Shown piece by piece: positions 6,155 through 13,998 of a stretch of 39,365 nucleotides of DNA; within the stretch, counting starts at the first letter, position 1, and each line of letters starts with the position of its first letter. The notes beneath the pieces were generated by a model. The model was not told the DNA's origin and did not search any database. It saw only the letters and a program-made list of their open reading frames with translations. The translations under genes and the position numbers were made by a program. The stretch covers positions 1 to 39,365 of the forward strand of contig CAYMBX010000005.1 of assembly GCA_964388785.1 (NCBI GenBank). Reading direction: 5' to 3'. Source of the stretch: VGKU01 sp964388785. GTDB taxonomy: Bacteria; Patescibacteriota; Patescibacteriia; UBA9934; GWF2-40-263.

Positions 6155-8152
6155 TCAGGACTTCTGAAGCATAGCCAAAAACTCGGACTCGGACAAGATC
6201 TTCACCCCCAGTTTCTTTGCCTCATCGTATTTCGATCCCGGTTCCGCGCCGACCACGACAAAATCAGTCTTTTGACTGACGGAACTCGCCACCTTCCCTC
6301 CCGCGTTTCGCACGCGTTCTTTTGCCTCTTCGCGCGTCAATGTCTCCAGGGTTCCGGTCAAAACAAAAGTTTTTCCTTTGAACACTGTTTTTGTTCGATG
6401 TCGTGGTTGGTCGAGAATCTGAATTCCAACTCTCTCATAGCCTTCAAGCACGGCTTGATTGTGTTCTTCTTCAAAAAACTCTCTGACACTTTGAGCCACC
6501 ACATCTCCGATTCCCTCCACTTCTCGCAGCTGTTCAAATGTCGCTTGCTGAATCCCCGACAATGATCCGAAATGGTTGGCAAGATCAAGAGCGGTCTGTT
6601 CGCCCACATTTCGGATACCGAGCGCGACAAGAAAATCCGCAAGGGTGATCCGTTTATGTCGTTGAATTTCCTCAACCAATTTTTGCGATGAAATTTCGGC
6701 GAACCCCTCAAGTCCACGCAGGTCAGAGGAAGTCAAATCAAACAAATCCGGCGGACGTTGAATCAATTTTTGTTCGAGAAGCGTCGCGATCGTTTGCGGG
6801 CCAAGTCCATCAATGCCAAATGCGCGTGCGGCATGAAGAATCAATTCTCGTTCCTGCGAAAAACACCTGCGATTCTTGCAACTGATTGCCACTTCGCCCG
6901 CACGACGTTCAATGGAGGAACCGCAGACGGGGCAAGAAGAGGGTGGATGAATTTTTTTGGTTGATTTCGGACGTAGTTCTTTTAAAACGGATTTGATCTT
7001 CGGAATGATATCTCCGGCTTTGTAGAGAATAACCGAATCGCCCTCACGCACATCCAACCGTTCAATCTCATCCAAATTGTGAAGCGAGGCGTGCTGGACG
7101 GTCGTTCCTCCGACCCATGTAGGCTCCACAAGCGCAACCGGTGTCAGTGCGCCGGTCCGACCTACGAACCACTCGATTCGTTTGATCACAGTCGTTGCTT
7201 CCTCTGCGGGAAATTTCCAGGCCACAATTCCGCGAGGAGTTTTTCCGACAATACCCAATCGCTCATACAACGCATTGTCGTTGACCCGTACGACCATTCC
7301 ATCGATCCAATAATTTAGTTTTTCACGTCGGGATTGCAGTGACTTCCACTGAATCTCAACCTGATCAATGGTGAAACACCTTTTCGATTCCGGGACGCTC
7401 TTGAATCCCAACTCTTCCATCAGCTTCCACTCTTCTTCCATTGTCTTTTGGCCAAAATCTCCGTACAAATCCCACGCCACAAACGCAAGCGGCCTCGCCG
7501 CGGCAATAGAAGGATCGAGCTGGCGGATCGACCCGGCGGCTGCGTTTCTCGGATTCGCAAGCGCACTTTCTCCACTTTGAACAAGTTTTTTATTCAGATC
7601 TTCAAATTCCCTCAACGGGAAATAAATCTCCCCGCGAACTTCCACACGTTTTGAAACCATCTTTCCCGATCGCTCAAGATGAAGCGGAACCGATTCAATT
7701 GTTTTTACGTTCTGCGTCACATCCTCGCCGACCATTCCATCCCCGCGCGTGGCAGCAGTGACCAAATATCCGTTTTCATACACAAGCGAAACGGCGAGCC
7801 CATCGAGTTTGGGCATGCAAAAATACTCCACGGATTTTTCGGCTCGTTTTTCGACCCGTTCATGCCAGGCGCGAAACTCTTCGGGTGAAAACACATCCTC
7901 CATAGAGAGCATGCGGAATTGATGCGTCACTTTCTGAAACTTTTCAAGCGGTTTGCCGCCGACACGCTGTGTGGGCGAATCCGGTGTGATCAGGTCCGGA
8001 TACTCTTGTTCCAACGTGTACAATTCATGTTTGAGCGAATCCAATGCGGCGTCTGAAATGGTTTGTTTATCCAAAACATGGTACGCGTATCGATGCGTTT
8101 CAATCAGCTTCCGAAGCTGCGTCATCCGTTGTGCAGCTTGCGACTTGTTCAT
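6155..8152 (-). CDS. ligA: NAD-dependent DNA ligase
   Basis: The protein has 665 residues, full length. LigA seals nicks in replication and repair using NAD. The order is an Ia domain with YHVLD near 25, a nucleotidyltransferase with Lys115 in KLDG, an OB fold, a four-cysteine zinc finger (CPVC...CKNRRC) near 410, helix-hairpin-helix repeats (GLEGFAEIS, LREVEGIGD) and a C-terminal BRCT domain starting KGKTFVLTGTL. The ATG at 8152 overlaps the pilD stop (ATGA) and gives MNKSQAAQRM; this is favoured over the longer frame that runs into pilD. It is the last gene of a pilM-pilin-pilD-ligA run. Confidence 0.95.
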   Translation of the reverse strand: MNKSQAAQRMTQLRKLIETHRYAYHVLDKQTISDAALDSLKHELYTLEQEYPDLITPDSPTQRVGGKPLEKFQKVTHQFRMLSMEDVFSPEEFRAWHERVEKRAEKSVEYFCMPKLDGLAVSLVYENGYLVTAATRGDGMVGEDVTQNVKTIESVPLHLERSGKMVSKRVEVRGEIYFPLREFEDLNKKLVQSGESALANPRNAAAGSIRQLDPSIAAARPLAFVAWDLYGDFGQKTMEEEWKLMEELGFKSVPESKRCFTIDQVEIQWKSLQSRREKLNYWIDGMVVRVNDNALYERLGIVGKTPRGIVAWKFPAEEATTVIKRIEWFVGRTGALTPVALVEPTWVGGTTVQHASLHNLDEIERLDVREGDSVILYKAGDIIPKIKSVLKELRPKSTKKIHPPSSCPVCGSSIERRAGEVAISCKNRRCFSQERELILHAARAFGIDGLGPQTIATLLEQKLIQRPPDLFDLTSSDLRGLEGFAEISSQKLVEEIQRHKRITLADFLVALGIRNVGEQTALDLANHFGSLSGIQQATFEQLREVEGIGDVVAQSVREFFEEEHNQAVLEGYERVGIQILDQPRHRTKTVFKGKTFVLTGTLETLTREEAKERVRNAGGKVASSVSQKTDFVVVGAEPGSKYDEAKKLGVKILSESEFLAMLQKS

Positions 8153-8913
8153 ACGAAAAATGAAAGATACCAATCAATAGGTGCTTGTTCGAAAAACATC
8201 ATGAAAACCGTGCCGGCAGACAAAAACGTCCCAAACGCAAGCGCGGATTTGCGCTTCGCGCGTTTTGAAAGAAGGAGAATCACCCCAACGATCGCCCCGA
8301 CAACATACGCGAGAAACAGCGCGACAAGCCCTTGTGTCAATCCGAGCAGACAGCCCATGAGCACCCCCAGACGAATATCACCTCCTCCTACCCATATCCC
8401 TTTTGAAAGAGCAAACTGCGTGTAAAAAAAACCTCCCAAAAAAATAGCTCCGAGCAACATGGAAAGAGCGCTTGGAACACCGATCCATAAGTTCAGCAAA
8501 ACCACCACAATCATTGCAGGAATGGAAAATTGATCCGGAATGATCATGTATCGAAGATCGTAGACGAAAATCAAGGCGAGAAACGAAACAAAAATCCAAT
8601 CTCGCAAAACCAGCAACAACCCTTCATATCCGACAGCCGCATGTTTCATGTAGAACAACCAAAATAGAACGGCGAGAGCCGCCTCTAAAATCGGGTACTG
8701 CCAGGAAATGGACTGTCGGCAGTTGCGGCAACGACCGCGAAGCATCAAAAAACTCAAAACAGGAATCAAATCGACCGGACGAAGCGGCTTTTCGCAACGT
8801 TGACAACATGATCGGCCCTTTACAACACTTACGCCTTCATGCAACCGAAAAATGGCGGCGTTTAAAAAGCTGCCAACGCAAAGTCCGATGATAATCGAGA
8901 GGAGTGATCCCAT
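8149..8913 (-). CDS. pilD: Type IV prepilin peptidase/methylase
   Basis: The protein has 254 residues with about seven membrane helices. It cleaves and N-methylates prepilins at the inner membrane. The two cysteine pairs of the cytoplasmic domain are present (Cys37/Cys40 and Cys62/Cys65). The aspartyl protease residues are Asp119 in VYDLRYMIIPD and Asp179 in the GGGD motif. The pilin it would process is encoded directly upstream. The start at 8913 has no SD; TAAAAT lies exactly 9 nt upstream, which suggests a leaderless transcript. Its stop overlaps the ligA start. Confidence 0.92.
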   Translation of the reverse strand: MGSLLSIIIGLCVGSFLNAAIFRLHEGVSVVKGRSCCQRCEKPLRPVDLIPVLSFLMLRGRCRNCRQSISWQYPILEAALAVLFWLFYMKHAAVGYEGLLLVLRDWIFVSFLALIFVYDLRYMIIPDQFSIPAMIVVVLLNLWIGVPSALSMLLGAIFLGGFFYTQFALSKGIWVGGGDIRLGVLMGCLLGLTQGLVALFLAYVVGAIVGVILLLSKRAKRKSALAFGTFLSAGTVFMMFFEQAPIDWYLSFFV

Positions 8914-8922
8914 GCGGGGTCT

Positions 8923-8928
8923 ATTTTA
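8923..8928 (-). promoter_or_regulatory. -10-like hexamer of pilD, 9 nt before the ATG
   Basis: TAAAAT on the minus strand is followed by 9 nt and then ATG, the same spacing as for pilM, lepA, dus, the Trx-like gene and the 104-residue gene. No good -35 is seen. Confidence 0.5.
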
Positions 8929-8934
8929 TCATAA

Positions 8935-8958
8935 AGGCGGGGTCTGGGGACCCCGCCT
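8935..8958 (-). terminator. GC-rich repeat-type terminator after the pilin gene
   Basis: AGGCGGGGTC-TGGG-GACCCCGCCT is a near-perfect hairpin found downstream of a minus-strand stop. Closely related copies are at 13950, 27991 and 38662. A short T-run follows on the minus strand. Confidence 0.7.
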
Positions 8959-8995
8959 ATTCTTCACCATGTGTCTCATCAAGTTTTTCAAACGT

Positions 8996-9502
8996 CTACT
9001 CTGCGCACACCCCCGCTTCCATTCCGTCTTGCGTTGCGCAATTCACCCCACCCTGCAACCCAGCGGCCTCCAGCGCATTTTCCAGCTCAAAATGAATCAC
9101 GTAATCATCTCCTTCATTGAGCTGTGTGTAACAAAACGCATTGCGTGCCGGATCACCGCATGTCACAAGACCATCCAGTCCGTCTGTATACGTACCGGGG
9201 ACATAGCGCAAAAACACCGCACTCTCCGCAGAACAATCCGCGCGGAATCCACTAATGCTCAAACACGCGCTTTGAACAGCATCTCCAAGCGGCAGTAAAT
9301 TCCCCTCGGGATAGGCGTTATTCTCATTAAAATAATCCTCCAGGGCGGATTGGAGTTGCCGGACATTGGCAATGCGCGTGGCGTCCCGTTGCTTTGACCG
9401 TGCTGAATTGACCGCCACGGCCGCAAAGATCCCCACGAGGGCGACCACCGCAATGACGACAAGAATTTCCAAAAGACTGAATCCACGATTGTTTTGCTTC
9501 AT
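8996..9502 (-). CDS. Type IV pilin-like protein
   Basis: The protein has 168 residues. The start shows a class III signal: a short basic leader MKQNNRG, cleavage expected after Gly7, then FSLLEILVVIAVVALVGIFAA as the hydrophobic N-terminal helix, with Glu at mature position 5. The rest (SKQRDATRIANVRQLQSALEDYFNENNAYP) matches the minor-pilin/pseudopilin pattern common in CPR genomes, where the YP element precedes a variable globular domain. At least five cysteines in that domain could form disulfides, and a VKOR system is encoded elsewhere in the window. pilM is upstream and pilD downstream. Confidence 0.9.
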   Translation of the reverse strand: MKQNNRGFSLLEILVVIAVVALVGIFAAVAVNSARSKQRDATRIANVRQLQSALEDYFNENNAYPEGNLLPLGDAVQSACLSISGFRADCSAESAVFLRYVPGTYTDGLDGLVTCGDPARNAFCYTQLNEGDDYVIHFELENALEAAGLQGGVNCATQDGMEAGVCAE

Positions 9503-9510
9503 ATGTTTCT

Positions 9511-10605
9511 TTATTCAAAATCACGCATCGCCAACCCCACCGCCACGCTCATACGGGGACCGATCTCTTCAAGGACGGCGGAAAGATCCTGTGGATAGAC
9601 AACGCGCGCCCATGGATTTCCCCGATAGACATTCAAATTAAGCGTTTCTGACAAATATTCGGGGACACGCGGCAAATGCGCCGATCCTCCTGTCAGCACG
9701 ATTTTCTCCACCTTTTTCAGTTCCGTCAATTCCATGTTGGCGTACAGTTCAAAGGCGTACTTGATCTCATTGAGCAGCGGCTGCAACACAGGCTCAAGCA
9801 GCGGCGGGATACCACTATCATCCATCGGTCCCAACGAACCGAAATCGCGTTTCATTCGTTCCGCTTCTTCAGGACCAACTCCCATCATCGCCTGAATACG
9901 CGACGTAATTGAGTCGCCGCCGATATTCACACTGCGTGTCACAAACGGAATGCCCTTTTCGACAATCGTCATGTTTGTTCGCTTTGATCCCAAATCAATC
10001 ACCATAATGGCGCCGCGATCTTTTCCGACCAACGATCGAATAAGCGCAAATGCTTCGGTATCAAGCGCTTGGAGCTGAAGTTTCGCATCACGAAAAATCT
10101 CGATATATTTTTGGACAAATGTTTTCGCTGCACCCGTCACGAGCACACGAACATGCTTTTGTTTGTCTTCCTTTGTCTTCCCTTGTTCTCCTTTGTCTCC
10201 CTTCTTCGCTTCTCCATCCAAAAACGTGGAGTACGTAATCATTTCCGCGAGTGGTAATGGCGAAAGTTTCTCGATTTCGGCATCAATCACCGGTTTCAAC
10301 TGTTTCTGCTCTTTTGCCGCAGGTAACGAAAGAATTGTGGAAAAAATGTTCGAGATCGGAAGCGCAGCCATCGCGGTTGTGCCGATGCATCCCGCTTTTT
10401 TGCAGACTTCGACAAGCAGCGCCGCGGCTTCTTTCGGTCGTTCAAGCAGCGTGCCTCCATCACTTGAGGGCGGCAACTCCGCATAGCCGTACGTCATCAG
10501 GCGCGCCCGTCCTTTTTCATTCACAAGCTCGACCACTTTGATGCTGCTTGCCCCGATATCCACGCCGAGCACACCGCCTTTTTTTGATTTACCGAACAGC
10601 GCCAT
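9511..10605 (-). CDS. pilM: Type IV pilus assembly protein PilM
   Basis: The protein has 364 residues. PilM is a cytoplasmic actin-like (FtsA fold) protein that binds PilN and links the pilus inner-membrane complex to the ATPases. VLGVDIGASSIKVVEL near the start is the phosphate-1 motif, IMVIDLGSKRTNM near 195 is phosphate-2, and KIVLTGGSAHLP near 310 is the adenosine motif. A lysine/glutamate-rich insertion (EAKKGDKGEQGKTKEDKQK) near 145 is unusual and was probably acquired locally. The ATG at 10605 is chosen because TACAAT lies exactly 9 nt upstream and the start gives MALFGKSK; the longer frame has no support. pilN/pilO are not in the window. Confidence 0.9.
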   Translation of the reverse strand: MALFGKSKKGGVLGVDIGASSIKVVELVNEKGRARLMTYGYAELPPSSDGGTLLERPKEAAALLVEVCKKAGCIGTTAMAALPISNIFSTILSLPAAKEQKQLKPVIDAEIEKLSPLPLAEMITYSTFLDGEAKKGDKGEQGKTKEDKQKHVRVLVTGAAKTFVQKYIEIFRDAKLQLQALDTEAFALIRSLVGKDRGAIMVIDLGSKRTNMTIVEKGIPFVTRSVNIGGDSITSRIQAMMGVGPEEAERMKRDFGSLGPMDDSGIPPLLEPVLQPLLNEIKYAFELYANMELTELKKVEKIVLTGGSAHLPRVPEYLSETLNLNVYRGNPWARVVYPQDLSAVLEEIGPRMSVAVGLAMRDFE

Positions 10606-10614
10606 AGTGACGAT

Positions 10615-10620
10615 ATTGTA
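10615..10620 (-). promoter_or_regulatory. -10 hexamer of pilM, 9 nt before the ATG
   Basis: TACAAT is separated from the ATG by 9 nt, with no SD between. A weak TGAACA lies 16 nt further upstream. This points to a leaderless mRNA starting inside the rnhA-pilM gap. Confidence 0.55.
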
Positions 10621-10629
10621 GCACAAACG

Positions 10630-11043
10630 TCAGGAATGTTCATCCAGAACTTGATTCACAATCGCATCGGCTTCCTTATTTTTTTCGCGACGCACATGTG
10701 TAAACGTCACGCGATCGAACGATTGGATCAAATTTTTGACTTCCAAAAATCGCTTGGCGATTTCTTGGTCTTTGACTTTGTATTGACCGTTGAGTTGTTT
10801 GGTCGCGAGCTCGGAATCCAAAAACATCTCTACGCGAGTTGCGCCAAGCTGTCGTGCTTTTTCTAGCCCGATAACGATCGCTGTGTACTCAGCTTGGTTG
10901 TTGGTATTTTTGCCAAGATATTTCGACGCGGTTGCGATCACTTCGCCCTCCTCGCCATCTTGTAATCGCTTCAATACGGCTGCCGAAGCCGCCGGGCCGG
11001 GATTCCCGCGCGCACCACCATCGGTATAAATACGAATGTTCAT
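10630..11043 (-). CDS. rnhA: Ribonuclease HI family protein
   Basis: The protein has 137 residues. RNase H cleaves RNA in RNA-DNA hybrids. The catalytic acidic residues are in place: Asp8 in IYTDGGARGNPGP, Glu52 in NNQAEYTA, Asp76 in MFLDSELA and Asp126 in NKEADAIVN. The VRREKN segment before the last Asp and the lack of the basic protrusion are typical of the short RNase HI type found in archaea and Gram-positive bacteria. The ATG at 11043 is used because the family begins directly with the first strand; the upstream extension is not conserved. Confidence 0.88.
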   Translation of the reverse strand: MNIRIYTDGGARGNPGPAASAAVLKRLQDGEEGEVIATASKYLGKNTNNQAEYTAIVIGLEKARQLGATRVEMFLDSELATKQLNGQYKVKDQEIAKRFLEVKNLIQSFDRVTFTHVRREKNKEADAIVNQVLDEHS

Positions 11044-11087
11044 AAATCTTGTGTGAACCAATCTTAACAAAAATCAGGGCGATTGTC

Positions 11088-11116
11088 TTGACTAACCGGC
11101 GAATATCCGCTATTTT
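11088..11116 (+). promoter_or_regulatory. Promoter of the OPT transporter gene
   Basis: TTGACT (11088-11093), a 17-nt spacer and TATTTT (11111-11116). A leader of about 35 nt with an SD (GAGGTGA) follows. Confidence 0.65.
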
Positions 11117-11157
11117 CGCTGCACCCAAATGGTGGGTTAAGCATGTGAGGTGACGTC

Positions 11158-13062
11158 GTGAACTGGAAGCAAGAACTCCGCGAAGGCGATCTCAATTGGC
11201 GCGTGCTGCTCTTCGGAGCCGTCATCTGCGCCATCGCCACCGCCTCGGCCCCGTACATCACACTCAAGCTGGGGATGGGGGTGGACCTGTCCTATGGTGG
11301 CATGTTCCTCGCCGCCGCTCTGCTCGGCCATCAAGCCGCGCGGGGCGGCCGTCTGGCCGTGCAACTGAACATCATCCAGACGATGGTGAACGTCGTCTCC
11401 GGCGTCGCCTTCATGGTGGTGATCCTCGCGGCATTCTTCTACATCCAGAACGTTTTCGGTCGCGACATCGGGTTCAACCCCGAATGGTGGCAGATCTCGA
11501 TCTGGCTGCTGGTGAGCGCCAACCTCGGTGTGTTCATGGGCGCGCTTCCGCGTCGCATGATCCTCAACGACGCCACGCTTCCGTGGCCTTCCGGCCAAGC
11601 GGTAATGAGTGTCGCAGAGACGCTCTCGGACGCATCTGCGACCGAGACGGCGATCAAGCGCCGCAAGGTGCTCGTGAACAGCACGGCAATCGCCGGTTTC
11701 CTCGCCTTCCTCAAGGACGGCCTGGGGGTGATCACGCCGATCGTCGGCAAGGCGTCGGTAGGAATCGCGCTCAGCCTCGAGATGGCGGGAATCGGAATCG
11801 GTATGTTGGTTCCGCTGGCAGTCGGACTCTCCGGACTGGTCGGGGTGTGGTTCATCTACACCTTCGGCGAGACAGTCGCGCAGTTCGTCGCGCTCAACGG
11901 CACCTCGTCCGAGAACTGGGCCATGTGCCGAGAGCTCATCGGCAAGGGTGAGGTGACCGATGTGCTCAAGGCAAGTTGTGGCCATGCCGCCGACTACCTC
12001 GCGAGCCCGTCGCACTTCAAGTACGTCGTGCAGTGGATGATGTGGCCGGCGACCGCCATGATGGTCGCGGCCGCGCTCACAAGCGTCGTCGTGCCGCTCA
12101 TTCGCAACGCGATCGAGAAGCGGCGCAATCCCGAGTCGATCATCGAACCGGAGACCAAGGCCGACGAGACGGTTCCGCGCTCGTGGATTTGGGGCGGCAT
12201 CACGATCTGTGTGATCGCCCTGCTCTGGCTCCAGGACGCGTGGTTCGACATGCCCTGGCAGCAGGTGCTTGTCGCCGTCGGTATCCAACCGATCCTCATC
12301 GTCGCCGGTCTGCGCGTGCTCGGCCTCACCGGCCAAGGACCGGTATCGCTCATGGCCAATGCGACCCAGTTCCTGTTCGGCTGGCTCTGGCCCGGCCACA
12401 TCCAGCAGAACCTCAACGCTGCGCACATCTCGGCGGATCCGCAAGCGAGTTCGGAAGCGACCGTCGGCAGCTTCTGGGTGGCCCGTCGGATCGGTGGACG
12501 TTTCAAGACGCTCATTCTCGCGCAGCTCATCATGCTGCCGATCGGCGCTCTGCTCGTGCCGCTCGTCTTCAACCTGATGGAAAGCACGTACGGAATCGGA
12601 ACGGAACCGGGTCAGCTCTCCGCACCGACCGGTCTCAAGATCGCCTCGCTCGCGATGGTGATGGAAAAGGGAGCCGCAGCGCTTCCCTACGGTGCGCTCA
12701 CCGCCTCGCTCATCGCGATCGCGATCGGCATCTTCCTCGAGCTCTTGCTCGCGATGCGCAAACGCGACCAGCACGGCAAGCTCGTCCACGACGAGCATGG
12801 CAACGAGCTCGCCCGCTTCCCGTGGCTGCTCGTCCCGAGCGCATTCGGGTTCGCGCTCATCCTCCCACCAGCGCTCACGCTCGCGATTGCCGTGGGCAGC
12901 GTGATCTCGGCGATCTGGAAATCGTTCGCAAACAACAAGGGGAGCTTTGCGCTCTTCGCACGCCCCCTCGCCTCGGGCCTGATCGCCGGCGAAGCGATCG
13001 TCGGCGCGATCCTGATCCCGCTGCTCGGCGTGATCATGGAGCTTCTCAAGCCCTACATCTAG
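11158..13062 (+). CDS. OPT-family oligopeptide transporter
   Basis: The protein has 634 residues with about 14 membrane helices. OPT proteins import small peptides or metal chelates by proton coupling. The family is supported by the early APYITLKLGMGVDLSYGGMFLAA segment, LPWPSGQAVMSVAETL near 145, the FGETVAQFVALNG part near 240 and a second half with SLMANATQFLFGWLWPGHIQQN. The GTG at 11158 follows a well-placed SD. Codons are overwhelmingly G/C-ending, in sharp contrast to rnhA and pilM, and the gene has its own promoter and terminator, which suggests transfer or a distinct gene class. For a lineage expected to depend on other organisms, peptide uptake would be fitting. The substrate cannot be read from the sequence. 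Very long open frames occur on its other strand and frames but are composition artefacts. Confidence 0.85.
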   Translation: MNWKQELREGDLNWRVLLFGAVICAIATASAPYITLKLGMGVDLSYGGMFLAAALLGHQAARGGRLAVQLNIIQTMVNVVSGVAFMVVILAAFFYIQNVFGRDIGFNPEWWQISIWLLVSANLGVFMGALPRRMILNDATLPWPSGQAVMSVAETLSDASATETAIKRRKVLVNSTAIAGFLAFLKDGLGVITPIVGKASVGIALSLEMAGIGIGMLVPLAVGLSGLVGVWFIYTFGETVAQFVALNGTSSENWAMCRELIGKGEVTDVLKASCGHAADYLASPSHFKYVVQWMMWPATAMMVAAALTSVVVPLIRNAIEKRRNPESIIEPETKADETVPRSWIWGGITICVIALLWLQDAWFDMPWQQVLVAVGIQPILIVAGLRVLGLTGQGPVSLMANATQFLFGWLWPGHIQQNLNAAHISADPQASSEATVGSFWVARRIGGRFKTLILAQLIMLPIGALLVPLVFNLMESTYGIGTEPGQLSAPTGLKIASLAMVMEKGAAALPYGALTASLIAIAIGIFLELLLAMRKRDQHGKLVHDEHGNELARFPWLLVPSAFGFALILPPALTLAIAVGSVISAIWKSFANNKGSFALFARPLASGLIAGEAIVGAILIPLLGVIMELLKPYI

Positions 13063-13086
13063 CAGACCTTAACCGGTCTGTTTTTT
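13063..13086 (+). terminator. Terminator of the OPT gene
   Basis: CAGACC-TTAACC-GGTCTG followed by TTTTTT, starting right after the stop. The sigma-like gene has the same stem. The next promoter's -35 begins 2 nt later. Confidence 0.9.
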
Positions 13087-13087
13087 A

Positions 13088-13116
13088 TTGACAAAAAAGG
13101 CAAAAAACGCTTTAAT
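13088..13116 (+). promoter_or_regulatory. Promoter of the sigma-like gene
   Basis: TTGACA (13088-13093), a 17-nt spacer and TTTAAT (13111-13116), directly abutting the OPT terminator. Confidence 0.75.
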
Positions 13117-13157
13117 TCATCCTCCGGTCGCAGCAGAGAGCCGGAAAGGATGGAGGA

Positions 13158-13901
13158 TTGAAAGAAAAGAAAGAGTACGGTCAACGGCTGGTCCTGTACG
13201 CAAGGCTTCTCACAGAAGAAACCGGCGAGGAGGAGGATCCTCAGGACAGGGTGTCCCACGAGCAAATACTCGCCAAGGAGCTTGGGGTCGACACGATCCT
13301 CGCTCAACTGGAAGCCTTATGCCAGATGGCACACCGGCTGATGATGCCGGGCGTCGCCAAGGAACGGATCGGATACCTTCGGCTCATCGAGAGAATCGTG
13401 GGAAAAGGGTTCTCTCCATCGGTGACGGTCCGTGACGCCTCCATGATCTGGTTGGACTACCTTCGAAGCGTCGCGAAGTCGGACAAACCTCCCATATCGA
13501 AACGAGAGGTCCTCGACGAGCTGGTCGAAGGGCTCGTTGACTCCAGCGACCTGCGCGAACACATTGCGCAGGCATGGGATGGCTGGGCACTCGACGCCAT
13601 CGAGGAGATCATCAACAGACTCCCTCCACACAAACAGAAGCTGATCCGCGCGCGCTTCGGCGTAGGACACGACGAGGAGTACCGGGAGGCGAAGTCCATC
13701 AAGGAAATCGCGGAGCGTGAATTTCTGAAACCGGAAGCGGTCGAAGAACGGATCAAGAGCGCGATCAGTATGCTTCGCAAGGCATTCGCCGCGAGCGACC
13801 TGCGTGTACTGCTGATGCCCACCCGTGCGGTGCTCCGTCTGGAGCTCGCCCGGCGTGAACAGGTCCGCCGCGCAGTGGAGATCCTCAAAGAGAACGTCTA
13901 G
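13158..13901 (+). CDS. Protein with a sigma-70 region 4-like domain
   Basis: The protein has 247 residues. The segment near 150-215 (IEEIINRLPPHKQKLIRARFGVG, then SIKEIAEREFLKPEAVEERI and SAISMLRKAF) follows the layout of sigma-70 region 4: a helix ending in an RxRFG turn, then a helix-turn-helix, then a leucine/arginine helix. The first 140 residues are helical and not recognisable as region 2, so this may be a divergent alternative sigma factor, an anti-/co-sigma protein or only an HTH regulator. The start is TTG at 13158 with AAAGGA 7 nt upstream; the next in-frame ATG is over 50 codons downstream. A tiny ATG-GAG-GAT-TGA frame overlaps the TTG. Codons are G/C-ending and the gene has its own promoter and terminator. 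Confidence 0.55.
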   Translation: MKEKKEYGQRLVLYARLLTEETGEEEDPQDRVSHEQILAKELGVDTILAQLEALCQMAHRLMMPGVAKERIGYLRLIERIVGKGFSPSVTVRDASMIWLDYLRSVAKSDKPPISKREVLDELVEGLVDSSDLREHIAQAWDGWALDAIEEIINRLPPHKQKLIRARFGVGHDEEYREAKSIKEIAEREFLKPEAVEERIKSAISMLRKAFAASDLRVLLMPTRAVLRLELARREQVRRAVEILKENV

Positions 13902-13916
13902 AAACGTCCTCTCCTA

Positions 13917-13941
13917 CAGACCCTGAACGGTCTGTTTTTTT
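13917..13941 (+). terminator. Terminator of the sigma-like gene
   Basis: CAGACC-CTGAAC-GGTCTG followed by seven T. The stem is identical to that of the OPT terminator. Confidence 0.9.
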
Positions 13942-13949
13942 ATACGCAA

Positions 13950-13973
13950 AGGCGAGGTCTGGGGACCCCGCCT
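13950..13973 (-). terminator. GC-rich repeat-type terminator after the DUF5671 gene
   Basis: This is a copy of the GGCGGGGTC/GACCCCGCC hairpin (one base changed to GGCGAGGTC), 25 nt downstream of the minus-strand stop at 13999. Confidence 0.7.
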
Positions 13974-13998
13974 ATTTCTTACTGTCGCCTATTGCCTG

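Noticed and set aside
11137..12798. 553-codon open frame on the minus strand opposite the OPT gene
   Set aside because: Its translation is rich in His, Asp, Glu and Arg with no domain, as expected for the antisense of a G/C-ending gene. It has no SD and runs into the rnhA-OPT promoter region.
11976..13091. 371-codon plus-strand frame inside the OPT gene
   Set aside because: It is Arg-rich low-complexity translation in a shifted frame of a clear transporter gene, with no independent start signal.
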